Part shown: positions 1 to 9,159 of the stretch, piece after piece
How the letters are laid out: the number at the start of each line of letters is the position of its first letter
How positions within the stretch are numbered: the first letter of the stretch is position 1
Source of the DNA: JBBPZK01 sp965219175
GTDB lineage: Bacteria; Actinomycetota; Rubrobacteria; Rubrobacterales; Rubrobacteraceae
Length of the DNA: 64,000 bases
Assembly: GCA_965219175.1 (NCBI GenBank)
Contig: CBDCNI010000001.1
Span: 2,666,001 to 2,730,000 of the forward strand
Reading direction: 5' to 3'
Translations under genes and position numbers: made by a program
Notes under the pieces: model-generated
The model's input: only the letters and a program-made list of their open reading frames with translations
Databases searched by the model: none
Told to the model about the DNA's origin: nothing

Positions 1-598
1 CGTCTATCAATCCCATAGACGAGATTCGGGTTACCAGTTGCGTCAACTCCTCGCGATCAATTCCTGTATCTCTAGTTATAACGTCTCGTTGCGTGGCCCA
101 AGTTTCGGTTGCTTTATCCGTATAGTCCTGTCGAGGGTCTTTGCCTGACTGATTCTGGTAGCGCTTTATGTAGTCTTTCTGTACCTTGTACATTCTGCGC
201 GCTACTTTGAGCTCTCTGAGTGTTAAATCTGAAATTAGGTAAAGGTACTCTTCAGCAGAAGACACCTCATTCTCGGATGAGATGGTTGCCGCGCCTGCTA
301 GTATTCGCGCATAGAGTTCACGTTTATCTCTGCTTCTCGTCTTGCGGGATTCGTCCAGAGCCTTGACCAGCAAGTCGAACCCTTCAGTGGTCTCGAAGAA
401 ATCTCTCCTTATCGTTTGCTCATCGAGCACTTCCAAACGTTCTGATAAGAGTCCAAGGAACTCATCCCTTCGTTCCTCAATTATCCGTTGTCCTCTTCCC
501 CCTAGCAGTTCGACCAGAGAGCCTCCGACATATGGAACAGCGCTCAGTATCGCCCTCAACCCAGGGTCCTCCGCGATTATCTCAAGAGAGTTGTCCAA
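1..598 (-). CDS. Hypothetical protein, 3' part cut by left window edge
   Basis: The minus strand stays open from an in-frame stop at 689-691 down to base 1, so the gene runs off the window. The translation from a TTG at 598 begins LDNSLEIIAEDPGLRAILSA and continues through VPYVGGSLVELL, RDFFETTEGFDLL and SRDKRELYARIL; it looks helical and mostly soluble. I do not recognise the family. The start is uncertain: no ATG or GTG lies between the stop and 598, the only other candidate is a CTG at 679, and a good GGGGAGG at 695-701 lies too far from either. G+C is visibly lower than in the following genes, which suggests acquired DNA. A frameshift near the 5' end is possible. Confidence 0.6.
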   Translation of the reverse strand, partial: MDNSLEIIAEDPGLRAILSAVPYVGGSLVELLGGRGQRIIEERRDEFLGLLSERLEVLDEQTIRRDFFETTEGFDLLVKALDESRKTRSRDKRELYARILAGAATISSENEVSSAEEYLYLISDLTLRELKVARRMYKVQKDYIKRYQNQSGKDPRQDYTDKATETWATQRDVITRDTGIDREELTQLVTRISSMGLID

Positions 599-811
599 CG
601 ACTCTTTTAGGGAAGGTTCTTTATCGCTTTGTATGATCTTCCTCTTTCTTGATGTCCTGATGTTGACACCACCTACCAGATCAAGTGCCTAGTTCCTCCC
701 CAACAGTCTTAAAGACAAAGATAGCTTAGACCCCTCCGAAGAGACGAAGTCCGGCCGGTAGGGTCTTGTGACAAGGACCTTTTCCGGCACGGGCTTTCGC
801 CTCCTTATTTT

Positions 812-3721
812 CTAGTCTTCCTCCTGCAAGAGCTGGCGCAGGACGGTCTGAAGGATGCCGCCGTTTTTGAGGTACTCGACCTCGACGGGCGAGTCTACGC
901 GGGCGATCGTGGTGAACTCCTTCGTGTCGCCATCTTCGCCGTGGACCCGGACAGTGATCTCCTTGCCAGGTTCGAGACCGGGGATGCCCTCGATGTCGAA
1001 GGTCTCTTTACCGGTTAGCCCTAGAGAATCTGCGCTTTCGCCTTCGGAGAACTGGAGCGGCAGTACGCCCATCCCGATCAGGTTTGAGCGATGTATCCTC
1101 TCGTAGCTCTCCGCTATAACGGCCTTGACCCCGAGCAGGAACGTCCCCTTGGCAGCCCAGTCGCGCGAAGAGCCGGTGCCATACTCCTTGCCCGCCAGCA
1201 CGACGAGCGACACGCCTTCTTCCTGGTATTCCATGGACGCCTCGTAGATGGTTGTCTCTTCCTCATCCGGGAAGTGGACCGTGTAGCCACCCTCTTTGTC
1301 TACGAGCTGGTTGCGCAGGCGGATGTTGCCGAAGGTGCCGCGCACCATCACCTCGTGGTTGCCGCGACGGGAGCCGAAGGAGTTGAACTGCCTCGAATCG
1401 ACGCCTTTCTCGATCAGGTACTGCCCGGCCGGCATCTTCGACGGGATGGCGCCTGCCGGCGAGATGTGGTCCGTCGTCACCGAGTCGCCGACCTTGACCA
1501 GCACGCGAGCGCCCTCCACGTCCTCAAGAGGCGCGGGCTCCGGGGCGAGGTCCTTGAAGAACGAAGGCTCCTGGATGTAGGTCGAGTCCGGGTCCCACTC
1601 GTAGAGGTCGCCTTCGGGTACGTCCACCTCGTTCCACTGCTCGTTGCCCGTGTAGACGTTGGCGTACTGCCTACGGTAGATCTCCGGGTCGAGGGCGTTC
1701 TCGATCTCCCTTGCTACCTCGTCCTGCGTCGGCCAGATGTCCTTGAGATAGACGGGCTCGCCGTCCTGATCCTCGCCGAGCGGGTCGCTCGTCAGGTCTA
1801 TATCTACCGTCCCGGCCAGAGCGTAAGCTACGACCAAGGGCGGCGAGGCCAGGTAATTAGCCCGCACGTCCGGGTTGATGCGCCCCTCGAAGTTGCGGTT
1901 GCCCGAGAGGACGGCGGCGACGACCAGGTCGTTCTCCTCGACGGCTTCGGATATTTCCTCGGCCAGCGGCCCGGAGTTGCCGATGCAGGTCGTGCAGCCG
2001 TAGCCGACCACGTCGAACTGTAGCTGCTCCAGGGGATCCATCAGGCCCGAAGTCTCCAGGTACTCCGTAACCACTTTGGAGCCGGGCGCGAGGCTCGTCT
2101 TGACGTGCGGCTGGACCTTGAGGCCCTTCTCAACGGCCTTTTTCGCCACCAGGCCCGCGCCCATCATCACCGACGGGTTGGAGGTGTTGGTGCAGGACGT
2201 GATCGCCGCTATGACAGCCGAACCGTGCTTGAGGTACATCTCCTCGCCGTCTACCGTGACGGTGATGGACCCTTCCGGCTCAACCTCTGGCTCATCATCC
2301 GGCTCTCCGCCGGAGGTCGGGTCTCCCCCACCCTCGTTCGTTGCGTCGGCCGAACCGCTCGGCGTGTCGCTCGCCTCCATCGACTCGACGTCCTCGGAGG
2401 TGTGGCTCTCTCCCGTGGGGATGTCTGGGTTCGGGGTGTCGCTCGCCGGGAAGGACTCTTCGTCGGCGTGGTTGTAGGCGTCGTCGTGTCCGTTGTGCGA
2501 GCCGTTGCTCGTCAGTTTGTCATCTGTGCCGACCATCCCGGCAAGCGCCTGGCGGAAGGAGGTCTGCATATCGTCGAGGGCGACCCGATCCTGGGGACGG
2601 CGCGGTCCGGCGAGGCTCGCCACGACCGTCGAGAGGTCGAGTTCCAGGTTCTCGGAGAAGCGCGGCTCCGGGGTCTCGTCCGTGCGGAAGAGGTTCTGCT
2701 CTTTGCTGTACTTCTCCACCAGTTCGATCAACTCGTCGTCGCGCCCGGTGCCTCGCAGGTAGCGGATCGTCTCTTCATCCACCGGGAAGAACGTGCAGGT
2801 CGCCCCGAACTCCGGCGACATGTTCGCGATGGTCGCCCGATCCGGCAAGGAGAGCCTGCTGAGACCCTCGCCGTGGAACTCGACGAACTTGCCGACCACG
2901 CCGTGGGCGCGGAGCATCTCGGTGACGGTCAACACCAGGTCGGTAGCAGTAACGCCCTCCTGCAACGCGCCCGTCAGCTTGAAGCCGATGACCTGCGGGA
3001 CGAGCATGTAATAGGGCTGGCCGAGCGTTACGGCTTCCGCTTCGATGCCTCCCACGCCCCAGCCCAGGACTCCCAGGCCGTTGATCATAGTGGTGTGGCT
3101 ATCCGTCCCGACGAGCGTATCCGGCATCGCCACTCCGTCCTTGACGATCACACCCTTCGCCAGATACTCCAGGTTCACCTGATGGATGATGCCGGTCGCC
3201 GGAGGAACCACGGAGAAGTTGTCGAAGGCCTGCTGGCCCCACTTCAGGAACTCGTATCGCTCGCGGTTGCGCTCGAACTCACGCTCGGCGTTGAACTGGA
3301 GGGCCGCCGGGGTGCCGAAGGCGTCCACCTGGACGGAGTGGTCTATGACGAGGTCGGTCGGGACGAGCGGGTTGATCTTACCGGGGTCTCCACCGACGCT
3401 CTGCATAGCACTCCGCATCGCCGCCAAATCCACGATACCAGGAACCCCCGTGAAGTCCTGCATAACGACCCTCGCCGGCAGATAAGCAAGCTCTCCCCCG
3501 ACCGACTCCGGCCACGAAGCCAACGCCTCCACGTCTTCTTTGGAGACGAATTTACCGCCGGCGTTGCGTAGTAGAGATTCGAGCATCACCCGGATCGAGA
3601 AAGGAAGCGAGAAAACGTCGCCCTCCACCTCTTCGTCCAGCTTCTTGAGGCTGTACATCTCCACGCTCTCGGCTCCGGTATCGAGTTCCGTGCGTGCCTC
3701 GAAAGGATTATCTGCCTGCAT
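812..3721 (-). CDS. acnA: Aconitate hydratase A with acidic insert
   Basis: Cytosolic aconitase interconverting citrate and isocitrate in the TCA cycle, 969 aa. The [4Fe-4S] cysteines are C510 (SCTNTSNPS) and C576/C579 (GYGCTTCIGNSGP). The C-terminal swivel domain has the usual GSSRDWAAKG loop. The protein is longer than the roughly 890-900 aa of typical AcnA because residues about 398-484 form an acidic, Ser/Thr/Gly/Glu-rich, probably disordered insert in the linker before the cysteine-bearing part. Start ATG at 3721 follows a GAGGT-type ribosome site. It is a single-gene unit. The insert contains two similar short elements, EESFPASDTPNPD and VESMEASDTPSGS. The assignment as aconitase is secure; the role of the insert is unknown. 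Confidence 0.96.
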   Translation of the reverse strand: MQADNPFEARTELDTGAESVEMYSLKKLDEEVEGDVFSLPFSIRVMLESLLRNAGGKFVSKEDVEALASWPESVGGELAYLPARVVMQDFTGVPGIVDLAAMRSAMQSVGGDPGKINPLVPTDLVIDHSVQVDAFGTPAALQFNAEREFERNRERYEFLKWGQQAFDNFSVVPPATGIIHQVNLEYLAKGVIVKDGVAMPDTLVGTDSHTTMINGLGVLGWGVGGIEAEAVTLGQPYYMLVPQVIGFKLTGALQEGVTATDLVLTVTEMLRAHGVVGKFVEFHGEGLSRLSLPDRATIANMSPEFGATCTFFPVDEETIRYLRGTGRDDELIELVEKYSKEQNLFRTDETPEPRFSENLELDLSTVVASLAGPRRPQDRVALDDMQTSFRQALAGMVGTDDKLTSNGSHNGHDDAYNHADEESFPASDTPNPDIPTGESHTSEDVESMEASDTPSGSADATNEGGGDPTSGGEPDDEPEVEPEGSITVTVDGEEMYLKHGSAVIAAITSCTNTSNPSVMMGAGLVAKKAVEKGLKVQPHVKTSLAPGSKVVTEYLETSGLMDPLEQLQFDVVGYGCTTCIGNSGPLAEEISEAVEENDLVVAAVLSGNRNFEGRINPDVRANYLASPPLVVAYALAGTVDIDLTSDPLGEDQDGEPVYLKDIWPTQDEVAREIENALDPEIYRRQYANVYTGNEQWNEVDVPEGDLYEWDPDSTYIQEPSFFKDLAPEPAPLEDVEGARVLVKVGDSVTTDHISPAGAIPSKMPAGQYLIEKGVDSRQFNSFGSRRGNHEVMVRGTFGNIRLRNQLVDKEGGYTVHFPDEEETTIYEASMEYQEEGVSLVVLAGKEYGTGSSRDWAAKGTFLLGVKAVIAESYERIHRSNLIGMGVLPLQFSEGESADSLGLTGKETFDIEGIPGLEPGKEITVRVHGEDGDTKEFTTIARVDSPVEVEYLKNGGILQTVLRQLLQEED

Positions 3722-3765
3722 GATCTCAAACCTCTTCTCTAAAACCCGCTTAATTACTAGGCCTG

Positions 3766-3771
3766 ATTATA
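3766..3771 (-). promoter_or_regulatory. Putative -10 element for acnA
   Basis: The minus strand reads TATAAT, 44 bases upstream of the acnA start. No convincing -35 is visible at the right distance. A leader of about 38 nt would carry the ribosome site. Confidence 0.4.
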
Positions 3772-3787
3772 GAGTATCAGGTGCGCT

Positions 3788-5440
3788 TTACCGCCCTTTC
3801 CGAGGAACGAGCCGGTAGAGAATTCCTTTTTCGACCGGGACGACCCTGAAGCCGGCCTTCTCGAAGAGCCTGGGACTGGTCTTTCCCTCCTTGAACTCTT
3901 GCGCGAGTATGTATACGGGACCTTTTTTGGCCGCCTCCCGTGCCGCTGCGACGCCGGTTGTATCCCCTATTTTGTACCGGGCGGCGGCCTGTTGGTAGCT
4001 CAGGGAGCCGGGCCAGACGATGTCCCGGTAGCGGACCCAGGAGGTGCAGAAAGGGTCCATCAGGGTGAGGTCGCGCCTCTTTTTCTCTGCCAGGACCATG
4101 TACCAGAGTGGGCTCCGGTGGTGGAGAACGGTCGCGTTCGGTTTGGTCTCCCGGACGACGGCATCCACGATCCGATGTCCCTCGTAGTTGTGGCTCTGAT
4201 CGTTCGCCGCATAAGTTTTCTGGATGCCTATAAAGGGAGCGACGAGCATCAGCACGGAAAACAGTATCAGGACCATTCGTTTGAGCACGCCGGACCCTAT
4301 CTGCAAACTCTCCACCCGGCGGAGCAAGATGCCTAGACCGATGGAGACGCAGAGTCCAAAGGACAGATACGTGGGGATCGGGAAAACGAAGTAATCTTCG
4401 GTGCCGCCTTTTAGGTAGGCGAGGGATTGGGCCAGTACCCCGAAAGACACGATCCCGAGAAGAGCGGCGAGCGCCCTGTCGGTGAAGAGAAGGTAGATAA
4501 CGCCCAGCGCCCCGACGAGCATCAGTACCACCGGGAACTGCCCGAGGAGATGCCCGCCGTAGAGTCGCAGTCGTTCGGGGAAATCCACTGATAGGAAAGG
4601 CGAAGGGGCGCAATTGCTCCTGTCTTGCAGAGACGGGACCCACAGGCTCGACCCCGTAACGAGGAGCAGGAAACGTCCGAGCGTCAAAGGGTCCGCCTCG
4701 GTAAGCGGCGCGTTCATCAGCGCCCTTATAGGCAAGTAGATATAGGGCGTCAGGCCGAGGAGGAACAGTCCGAAACCCTTTAGCATCAGCCTCGCCTCGA
4801 AAAACTTCCGCCGTTCGGTCAGGAAGATAAAGGCGAACCCACCGGGTAGTAAGATTCCGCTGGTCAGGTGATGGGTTAGGGAGAGGCCCATCACGAAGGC
4901 GGCGAGAAGCAGGTAACGGTCCCTCCGCGTGTCGCGCCAGACGAGCAGTGTCAGGAAGATCAGGCCGATAAAAACAGTGTTCAAAGTGTAAACCTCTGTA
5001 ATTACCGCCTGGCTCCAGAACGTCGCCGAAACCGCGAAAGCGAGGGCGCCCGCAGCCGCCGCGACGACCCGCCCGCTCAGGCGCAGGGATATAGCGTAGA
5101 ACAGGGCGACCGAAACGGCACCGTAGACCGCCGAAGCCAGGTTCGTCAAGTGGGCTTCATCCCCGAACGGCAGGTAGGTAAAAAGGTGCGTGAGCATCAT
5201 GTAAGTCGGATAGCCGGAAGGATGCCCGATGCCGAGCACGGAAGCCTCGGCCTGGAGCATGGCCGAGTCGAAGAAGATCGGCCGCGCATAGTAGAGAACT
5301 GTAGGCGCCAGCGTCATCAAGTACAAGACAAACGCGAAGACGACAACTACTGCCCCCGCCAAAACGGCGACCGCTCCCCGGAATTTATCTACCTTATCTC
5401 GCGTCGGCCTCACAGCACGGAAGATTACTACGTTCAGCAA
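3788..5440 (-). CDS. DUF2723-family polytopic membrane protein (glycosyltransferase-like)
   Basis: 550 aa with about ten hydrophobic segments. The N-terminal part carries hallmarks of DUF2723 (TMEM260-like) proteins: an LAPTV segment after the first helix, a DSAMLQ acidic loop and the GHPSGYPTYMML signature. These proteins resemble GT-C fold, lipid-linked sugar glycosyltransferases; the donor and acceptor are unknown. The C-terminal 150 residues are a soluble outer domain. The gene follows acnA's promoter region on the same strand and ends 66 bases from the acnA start, so it lies upstream of acnA but probably has its own promoter. It could add sugars to surface proteins or lipids; nothing nearby shows which. 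Confidence 0.75.
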   Translation of the reverse strand: MLNVVIFRAVRPTRDKVDKFRGAVAVLAGAVVVVFAFVLYLMTLAPTVLYYARPIFFDSAMLQAEASVLGIGHPSGYPTYMMLTHLFTYLPFGDEAHLTNLASAVYGAVSVALFYAISLRLSGRVVAAAAGALAFAVSATFWSQAVITEVYTLNTVFIGLIFLTLLVWRDTRRDRYLLLAAFVMGLSLTHHLTSGILLPGGFAFIFLTERRKFFEARLMLKGFGLFLLGLTPYIYLPIRALMNAPLTEADPLTLGRFLLLVTGSSLWVPSLQDRSNCAPSPFLSVDFPERLRLYGGHLLGQFPVVLMLVGALGVIYLLFTDRALAALLGIVSFGVLAQSLAYLKGGTEDYFVFPIPTYLSFGLCVSIGLGILLRRVESLQIGSGVLKRMVLILFSVLMLVAPFIGIQKTYAANDQSHNYEGHRIVDAVVRETKPNATVLHHRSPLWYMVLAEKKRRDLTLMDPFCTSWVRYRDIVWPGSLSYQQAAARYKIGDTTGVAAAREAAKKGPVYILAQEFKEGKTSPRLFEKAGFRVVPVEKGILYRLVPRKGR

Positions 5441-5455
5441 GGCCTTCCGCCAGAC

Positions 5456-5492
5456 AAGCTGACAGGCTGATCCGCTGAATAGCTGAATAGCT
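5456..5492. repeat. Degenerate GCTGA short repeats
   Basis: Four to five near-copies of an (A/G)GCTGA(C/A/T) unit lie between the divergent DUF2723 and Yip1-like genes, including two adjacent AATAGCTG copies. A similar array occurs at 9138-9159. No coding sense was found in it. Confidence 0.5.
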
Positions 5493-5499
5493 AACTCGC

Positions 5500-5505
5500 T
5501 ATACT
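5500..5505 (+). promoter_or_regulatory. Putative -10 of a leaderless promoter
   Basis: TATACT ends exactly 6 nt before the ATG at 5512, and no Shine-Dalgarno sequence lies in between. This is the spacing expected when transcription starts at the initiation codon. The -35 region is not recognisable. Confidence 0.5.
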
Positions 5506-5511
5506 CTCCGC

Positions 5512-6045
5512 ATGGCGAAACGTGGCTACACGCGGGACACTATTCGGGGCGGGGCGAGCGACTGGGACGTATCCCGGCCTTTCACGAGCTACTTCAGGCT
5601 TCTCGCGACGCTCGTGGTGCATCCAGTTCGGTTTTTCGACGTGCTGCCGAAGGTCCCGGACCTCCGGGCGCCGGGGCTCTTCCTGACCTTTTGCGGGGTT
5701 CTCGCCGCGATCGCGTGGCTCGTCGCCGACGGTGCTTTTGCTGCGATCATCGCCCTCCTCTCGCCGCTGCCGCTCTGCTTCGCGCTGGCCGGTCTCTATC
5801 ACCTCGCGGCGGGGAGCGGCCGGTACGGATACCTCGTTACGTGGCGGGTCGTCGCCTATCCTCTCGGTTTCTACCTACCGCTCTCGGCGGCTCCGGTTCT
5901 TTGGTGGGTAGCGGGAATTTATGCCGGGGCATTGCTCGTCGGCGTCGGGCTCGCCGTTGCCCAGGAAGTTTCGGCGGCGCGGGCCGCCATCGGCGCCACG
6001 CTCGTTACCGCGCTCGTTTTGGCGGTCGCGTGGTGGTTGTTCTAA
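5512..6045 (+). CDS. Yip1-family-like small membrane protein
   Basis: 177 aa. A hydrophilic N-terminus of about 22 residues is followed by PFTSYFRLLATLVVHPVRFFD, a lead-in typical of bacterial Yip1 (PF04893) proteins, then about five hydrophobic segments. Function is unknown; members are often annotated only as YIP1 family. The start is the ATG at 5512, which has no ribosome site but a -10 element 6 nt upstream. It converges with the acetyltransferase gene, 16 bases away. A second Yip1-like protein lies at 25834-26502. Confidence 0.65.
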   Translation: MAKRGYTRDTIRGGASDWDVSRPFTSYFRLLATLVVHPVRFFDVLPKVPDLRAPGLFLTFCGVLAAIAWLVADGAFAAIIALLSPLPLCFALAGLYHLAAGSGRYGYLVTWRVVAYPLGFYLPLSAAPVLWWVAGIYAGALLVGVGLAVAQEVSAARAAIGATLVTALVLAVAWWLF

Positions 6046-6061
6046 AGCGCCGGGGCGCTCC

Positions 6062-6562
6062 TCATTCTTCGGGAGCCGGGGGAGATCTCATATCTCCCAG
6101 GAACTCCAGGGAGACTACGTCCGCCTCTACGAAACCCAGTGAGCGATAGAAAGCCTGCGCAGTCTGGTTGTCGCGGGTCGCGACCAATTCTATGAGGGTC
6201 GCCCCGTTCTCGGCGGCTATCTTCCGGACCTCGGCCATGAACCGTTTGCCGAGTCCCTGGTAGCGAGAGTTCGCGCCGACGACCAGCATCGGCACTTCTA
6301 TGACGGTGTCCCCGTGGGCCAGGTCCGGCTTGATCCAAAGGCTCGCCGCACCCACCAAACCTTCCTCACTTTCGGCCACGAGCACCCGCGCCCGCGGCTC
6401 CTCCAGAAGCTCCATCAGGCGCCCACGAACCGCCTCCGGCTCGGGATGGGTGTCGGCCACAGCGAGGGCCAACTCCTCGGCCAACCCGTAAATACCATCC
6501 GCGTCATCGGCGGTAGCCTCGCGTATCTCCGGTTCGTCGCCGGTGTCTAACTCTCGCGACAT
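6062..6562 (-). CDS. GNAT-family N-acetyltransferase
   Basis: 166 aa with the GNAT fold: an N-terminal IREATADDADGIYGL strand-helix start, acidic mid-part, the acetyl-CoA binding motif A around NSRYQGLGKRFM (R/Q-x-x-G-x-G/A equivalent), and the C-terminal ARDNQTAQAFYRSLGFVEAD motif B. The substrate cannot be told from sequence. Start ATG at 6562. It stands alone between a convergent Yip1-like gene and the divergent nucleoside-salvage operon. Confidence 0.85.
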   Translation of the reverse strand: MSRELDTGDEPEIREATADDADGIYGLAEELALAVADTHPEPEAVRGRLMELLEEPRARVLVAESEEGLVGAASLWIKPDLAHGDTVIEVPMLVVGANSRYQGLGKRFMAEVRKIAAENGATLIELVATRDNQTAQAFYRSLGFVEADVVSLEFLGDMRSPPAPEE

Positions 6563-6659
6563 CCGGCTATTCTATCCTCGCAGCCCGGCATCCGATGGTC
6601 TCAGACGCTAAGATGGATGTCGAGCGGGGATGGTCATCGGCCACTACGAGAGGAGACGG

Positions 6660-7829
6660 ATGGGACGCAGGGTGATCTTGGTGGTTCTGGACGGGCTCGG
6701 AGCCGGGAATGCCCCGGACGCCGCAGATTTCGGTGACGAGGGCGCGAACACCCTGGCCCACACGGCGGAGAGAGTCGACGGCCTCAACATGCCTAACCTC
6801 CGTTCCCTGGGTCTCGGCAACGTCCTACAGTTGGAAGGTGTATCTCCCGTGGAGAGACCCAACGCCTCCTGGGGGATGATGGTCGAGCGCTCGGCGGCGA
6901 AGGCGACGCTGGCCGGACACTGGGAGATGATGGGGCTCGTTCTGGAAGACTCGCTGCCGACCTATCCGGACGGGTTCCCGCCGGAGATTGTTATGCGCTT
7001 CGAGGACGAAACGGAGCGAGAGGTCATCGGCAATCGGCCGGCTTCGGGGACGGAGATCATCGAAGAGCTGGGGCCGGACCAGCAGAAGACGGGATCCTGG
7101 ATCCTCTACACTTCCGCCGATTCCGTCTTCCAACTCGCCGCCCACACCGGCGTCATCCCGCTCCAGGAACTCTATGAAGCCTGCGAAAAAGCGCACGCTA
7201 TGCTCATCGGGGAAGGCGAAATAATGGTCGAACGCGTCATCGCCCGCCCATTCCACGGCGAGCCCGGCTCCTACGAGCGCGAGAACGAGAACCGTCACGA
7301 CTACGGAATAGAACCGTTCGGAGAGACGTACCTGGACAAGATCAAGAAAGAAGGCCACGAAGTCGTCGCCGTCGGAAAGGTCCGGGACATCTTCGACGGC
7401 AAGGGAATCACGGAACACCTTCCCGCCCCGCCCGACGACAGCGCCAAAGTAGACGCCATACTGGAGTCGCTCGGAAGTATGGAGAGCGGCCTCGTCTTCG
7501 CAAACCTCGTTGACTTCGACGCTAAATACGGCCACCGCCGCGACCCCGAAGGTATGGCGCAGAACATCGAGCGCTTCGACGGACGCCTGCCCGAGCTACT
7601 CGACGCGCTAACCGACGAAGACCTGCTCATTATCACCGCCGACCACGGCAACGACCCGACCTTTGGAGGGACGGACCATACTCGCGAACGGGTGCCGCTA
7701 TTGGTAGTCGGTGGCGGAGAACCGCGAGACCTCGGCGTCCGGGAAGGCTTCTACGACGTGGGGGCGACGGCGGCGGCCTGGCTCGGGGTCGAAAAAGACG
7801 GCCTGCCGGGGGAGGACTTCTCGCGTTGA
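6660..7829 (+). CDS. deoB: Phosphopentomutase
   Basis: 389 aa. It interconverts (deoxy)ribose 1-phosphate and 5-phosphate, feeding sugars from nucleoside breakdown into the pentose pathway. Alkaline-phosphatase-superfamily metal sites are visible: VLDGLGAGNAPDA near the N-terminus, SADSVFQLAAHTG in the cap domain, and IITADHGNDPTFGGTDH near the C-terminus. I chose ATG 6660 over the in-frame ATG at 6630 because GAGAGGAG at 6648-6655 sits correctly before it and the family begins at this point. It is the first gene of a salvage operon: the pdp start overlaps its stop, and deoD follows. Confidence 0.95.
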   Translation: MGRRVILVVLDGLGAGNAPDAADFGDEGANTLAHTAERVDGLNMPNLRSLGLGNVLQLEGVSPVERPNASWGMMVERSAAKATLAGHWEMMGLVLEDSLPTYPDGFPPEIVMRFEDETEREVIGNRPASGTEIIEELGPDQQKTGSWILYTSADSVFQLAAHTGVIPLQELYEACEKAHAMLIGEGEIMVERVIARPFHGEPGSYERENENRHDYGIEPFGETYLDKIKKEGHEVVAVGKVRDIFDGKGITEHLPAPPDDSAKVDAILESLGSMESGLVFANLVDFDAKYGHRRDPEGMAQNIERFDGRLPELLDALTDEDLLIITADHGNDPTFGGTDHTRERVPLLVVGGGEPRDLGVREGFYDVGATAAAWLGVEKDGLPGEDFSR

Positions 7830-9091
7830 GCGCGGTGCTGGACGCCATAGAACTTAAGAAACACGGTGACACACTTCCTGCGGAACTCATCCGGGAGGTA
7901 GTCGAAGGCTACACCGCAGGCGAAGCCCCCGACTACCAGATGGCTTCGTTTTTGATGGCGATCTTTATCCGGGGGATGGATTACGAGGAGACGCTGGCGC
8001 TCACGCGGGCGATGGCCGAGTCCGGGGAGACTTACTCGTTCCCGGAATGCGTGGACAAGCACTCGACGGGCGGAGTCGGGGACAAGGTGAGCCTGGTGGC
8101 GCTGCCGGTTGCGGCCGCCTGCGGCGCTCCCGTAGCAAAGCTTTCAGGGCGGGGCCTCGGCCAGACCGGCGGCACGATAGACAAGCTGGAGTCCATCCCC
8201 GGCTTCTCGTGCGACCTCTCCGAGGAGAAGTTCAGGCGGCAGGTAGAGGAGGTCGGGCTGGCGATCGTCGAGGCCGGAGACCTGGCGCCCGCCGATAAAG
8301 CGATCTACGCGCTGCGCGACACGACCGGGACCGTAGATTCGCTACCACTCATCGGCTCCTCCATCGTCTCCAAAAAGGTCGCGACTGGGGCTGGATATTT
8401 GATCTACGACGTAAAACAAGGCTCCGGCGCGTTCATGAAGAGCACCGACGAAGCCCGAGAACTGGCGGAACTTTTGGTGCGCCTCAGTGAAGACCTGGGC
8501 ATAAACGCGACAGCCCTGATCTCCGACATGGACAACCCGCTCGGCTCCACCGTCGGCAACGCACTGGAAATCCGCGAGAGCATCCGATTCCTGAAAGGCG
8601 AAGAGGTCTCCGAAGACCTCGCTAAAACGGCCCGACTCGTGGCGACCCGGCTGCTGGAGTTGAAGGGGATCAAAAACGCAGACGCCGCCGTGGAAAGAGC
8701 GCTCTCCTCCGGATCCGCCTACGAGAAGTTCGAGGAATTCGTCCGGGCGCAAGGCGGAGACCCCGGAAAGCTAGAGCAGCTACCAATCTCCGGCGAGGTG
8801 CGGGAAGTATCCGCGCCCCGCGGAGGATACGTGGCCCGCTTCGGGGCATCCGGCATCGGCCGCGCCGCCCTCTCCCTCGGAGCCGGACGGCAGAAAAAAA
8901 GCGACGAGATAGACCACGGAGCGGGCGTAGAGATACTCGTAAAAGCCGGGGACCGCATAGAGAAAAGTCAACCAGTAGCAAAGTTATACGGCAACCGCAA
9001 CGTCGAGAGGGCGGAGTCACTCGTAAGCGAAGCTCTCGAACTTTCCGACGAGCCGGTAGAGTCTCCCCCTGTTATCCTTGAAAGCCTGTGA
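7826..9091 (+). CDS. pdp: Pyrimidine-nucleoside (thymidine) phosphorylase
   Basis: 421 aa. It splits pyrimidine nucleosides with phosphate into base and (deoxy)ribose 1-phosphate, the substrate of the upstream phosphopentomutase. The sequence has the phosphate-binding KHSTGGVGDKVSL motif, the SGRGLGQTGGTIDKLE family signature, and the C-terminal domain with FVRAQGGDPG. The TTG start overlaps the deoB stop by four bases (TTGA), indicating translational coupling; a GTG seven bases downstream is in another frame. Length is slightly below the usual 430-440 aa. Whether it prefers thymidine, uridine or both is not resolvable here. Confidence 0.93.
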   Translation: MSAVLDAIELKKHGDTLPAELIREVVEGYTAGEAPDYQMASFLMAIFIRGMDYEETLALTRAMAESGETYSFPECVDKHSTGGVGDKVSLVALPVAAACGAPVAKLSGRGLGQTGGTIDKLESIPGFSCDLSEEKFRRQVEEVGLAIVEAGDLAPADKAIYALRDTTGTVDSLPLIGSSIVSKKVATGAGYLIYDVKQGSGAFMKSTDEARELAELLVRLSEDLGINATALISDMDNPLGSTVGNALEIRESIRFLKGEEVSEDLAKTARLVATRLLELKGIKNADAAVERALSSGSAYEKFEEFVRAQGGDPGKLEQLPISGEVREVSAPRGGYVARFGASGIGRAALSLGAGRQKKSDEIDHGAGVEILVKAGDRIEKSQPVAKLYGNRNVERAESLVSEALELSDEPVESPPVILESL

Positions 9092-9137
9092 ATAGAAGCT
9101 GGTCAGCGTCTCAGCACTTCGGCACTTCAGCTTTTTT

Positions 9138-9159
9138 GCTGACTAGCTGACTGGCTGAC
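9138..9159. repeat. Three GCTGAC repeats before deoD
   Basis: GCTGACTAGCTGACTGGCTGAC holds three GCTGAC copies at 8-base spacing, next to a run of six Ts and a CAGC/GCTG pair. It separates pdp from deoD. It may be part of a transcript hairpin, but no strong stem is formed. Confidence 0.5.

Noticed and set aside
740..785. GGTCTTGT/ACAAGGACC hairpin with following TTTTCC (plus sense)
   Set aside because: The stem is bulged and no plus-strand gene lies upstream that would need it.
1091..2023. Plus-strand open frame of 310 codons opposite aconitase
   Set aside because: Mirror frame of acnA; no recognisable motif.
2105..3571. Long plus-strand open frame (488 codons) opposite aconitase
   Set aside because: Arises from the codon bias of acnA on the other strand; composition is Arg/Val/Asp-rich without domain or ribosome site.
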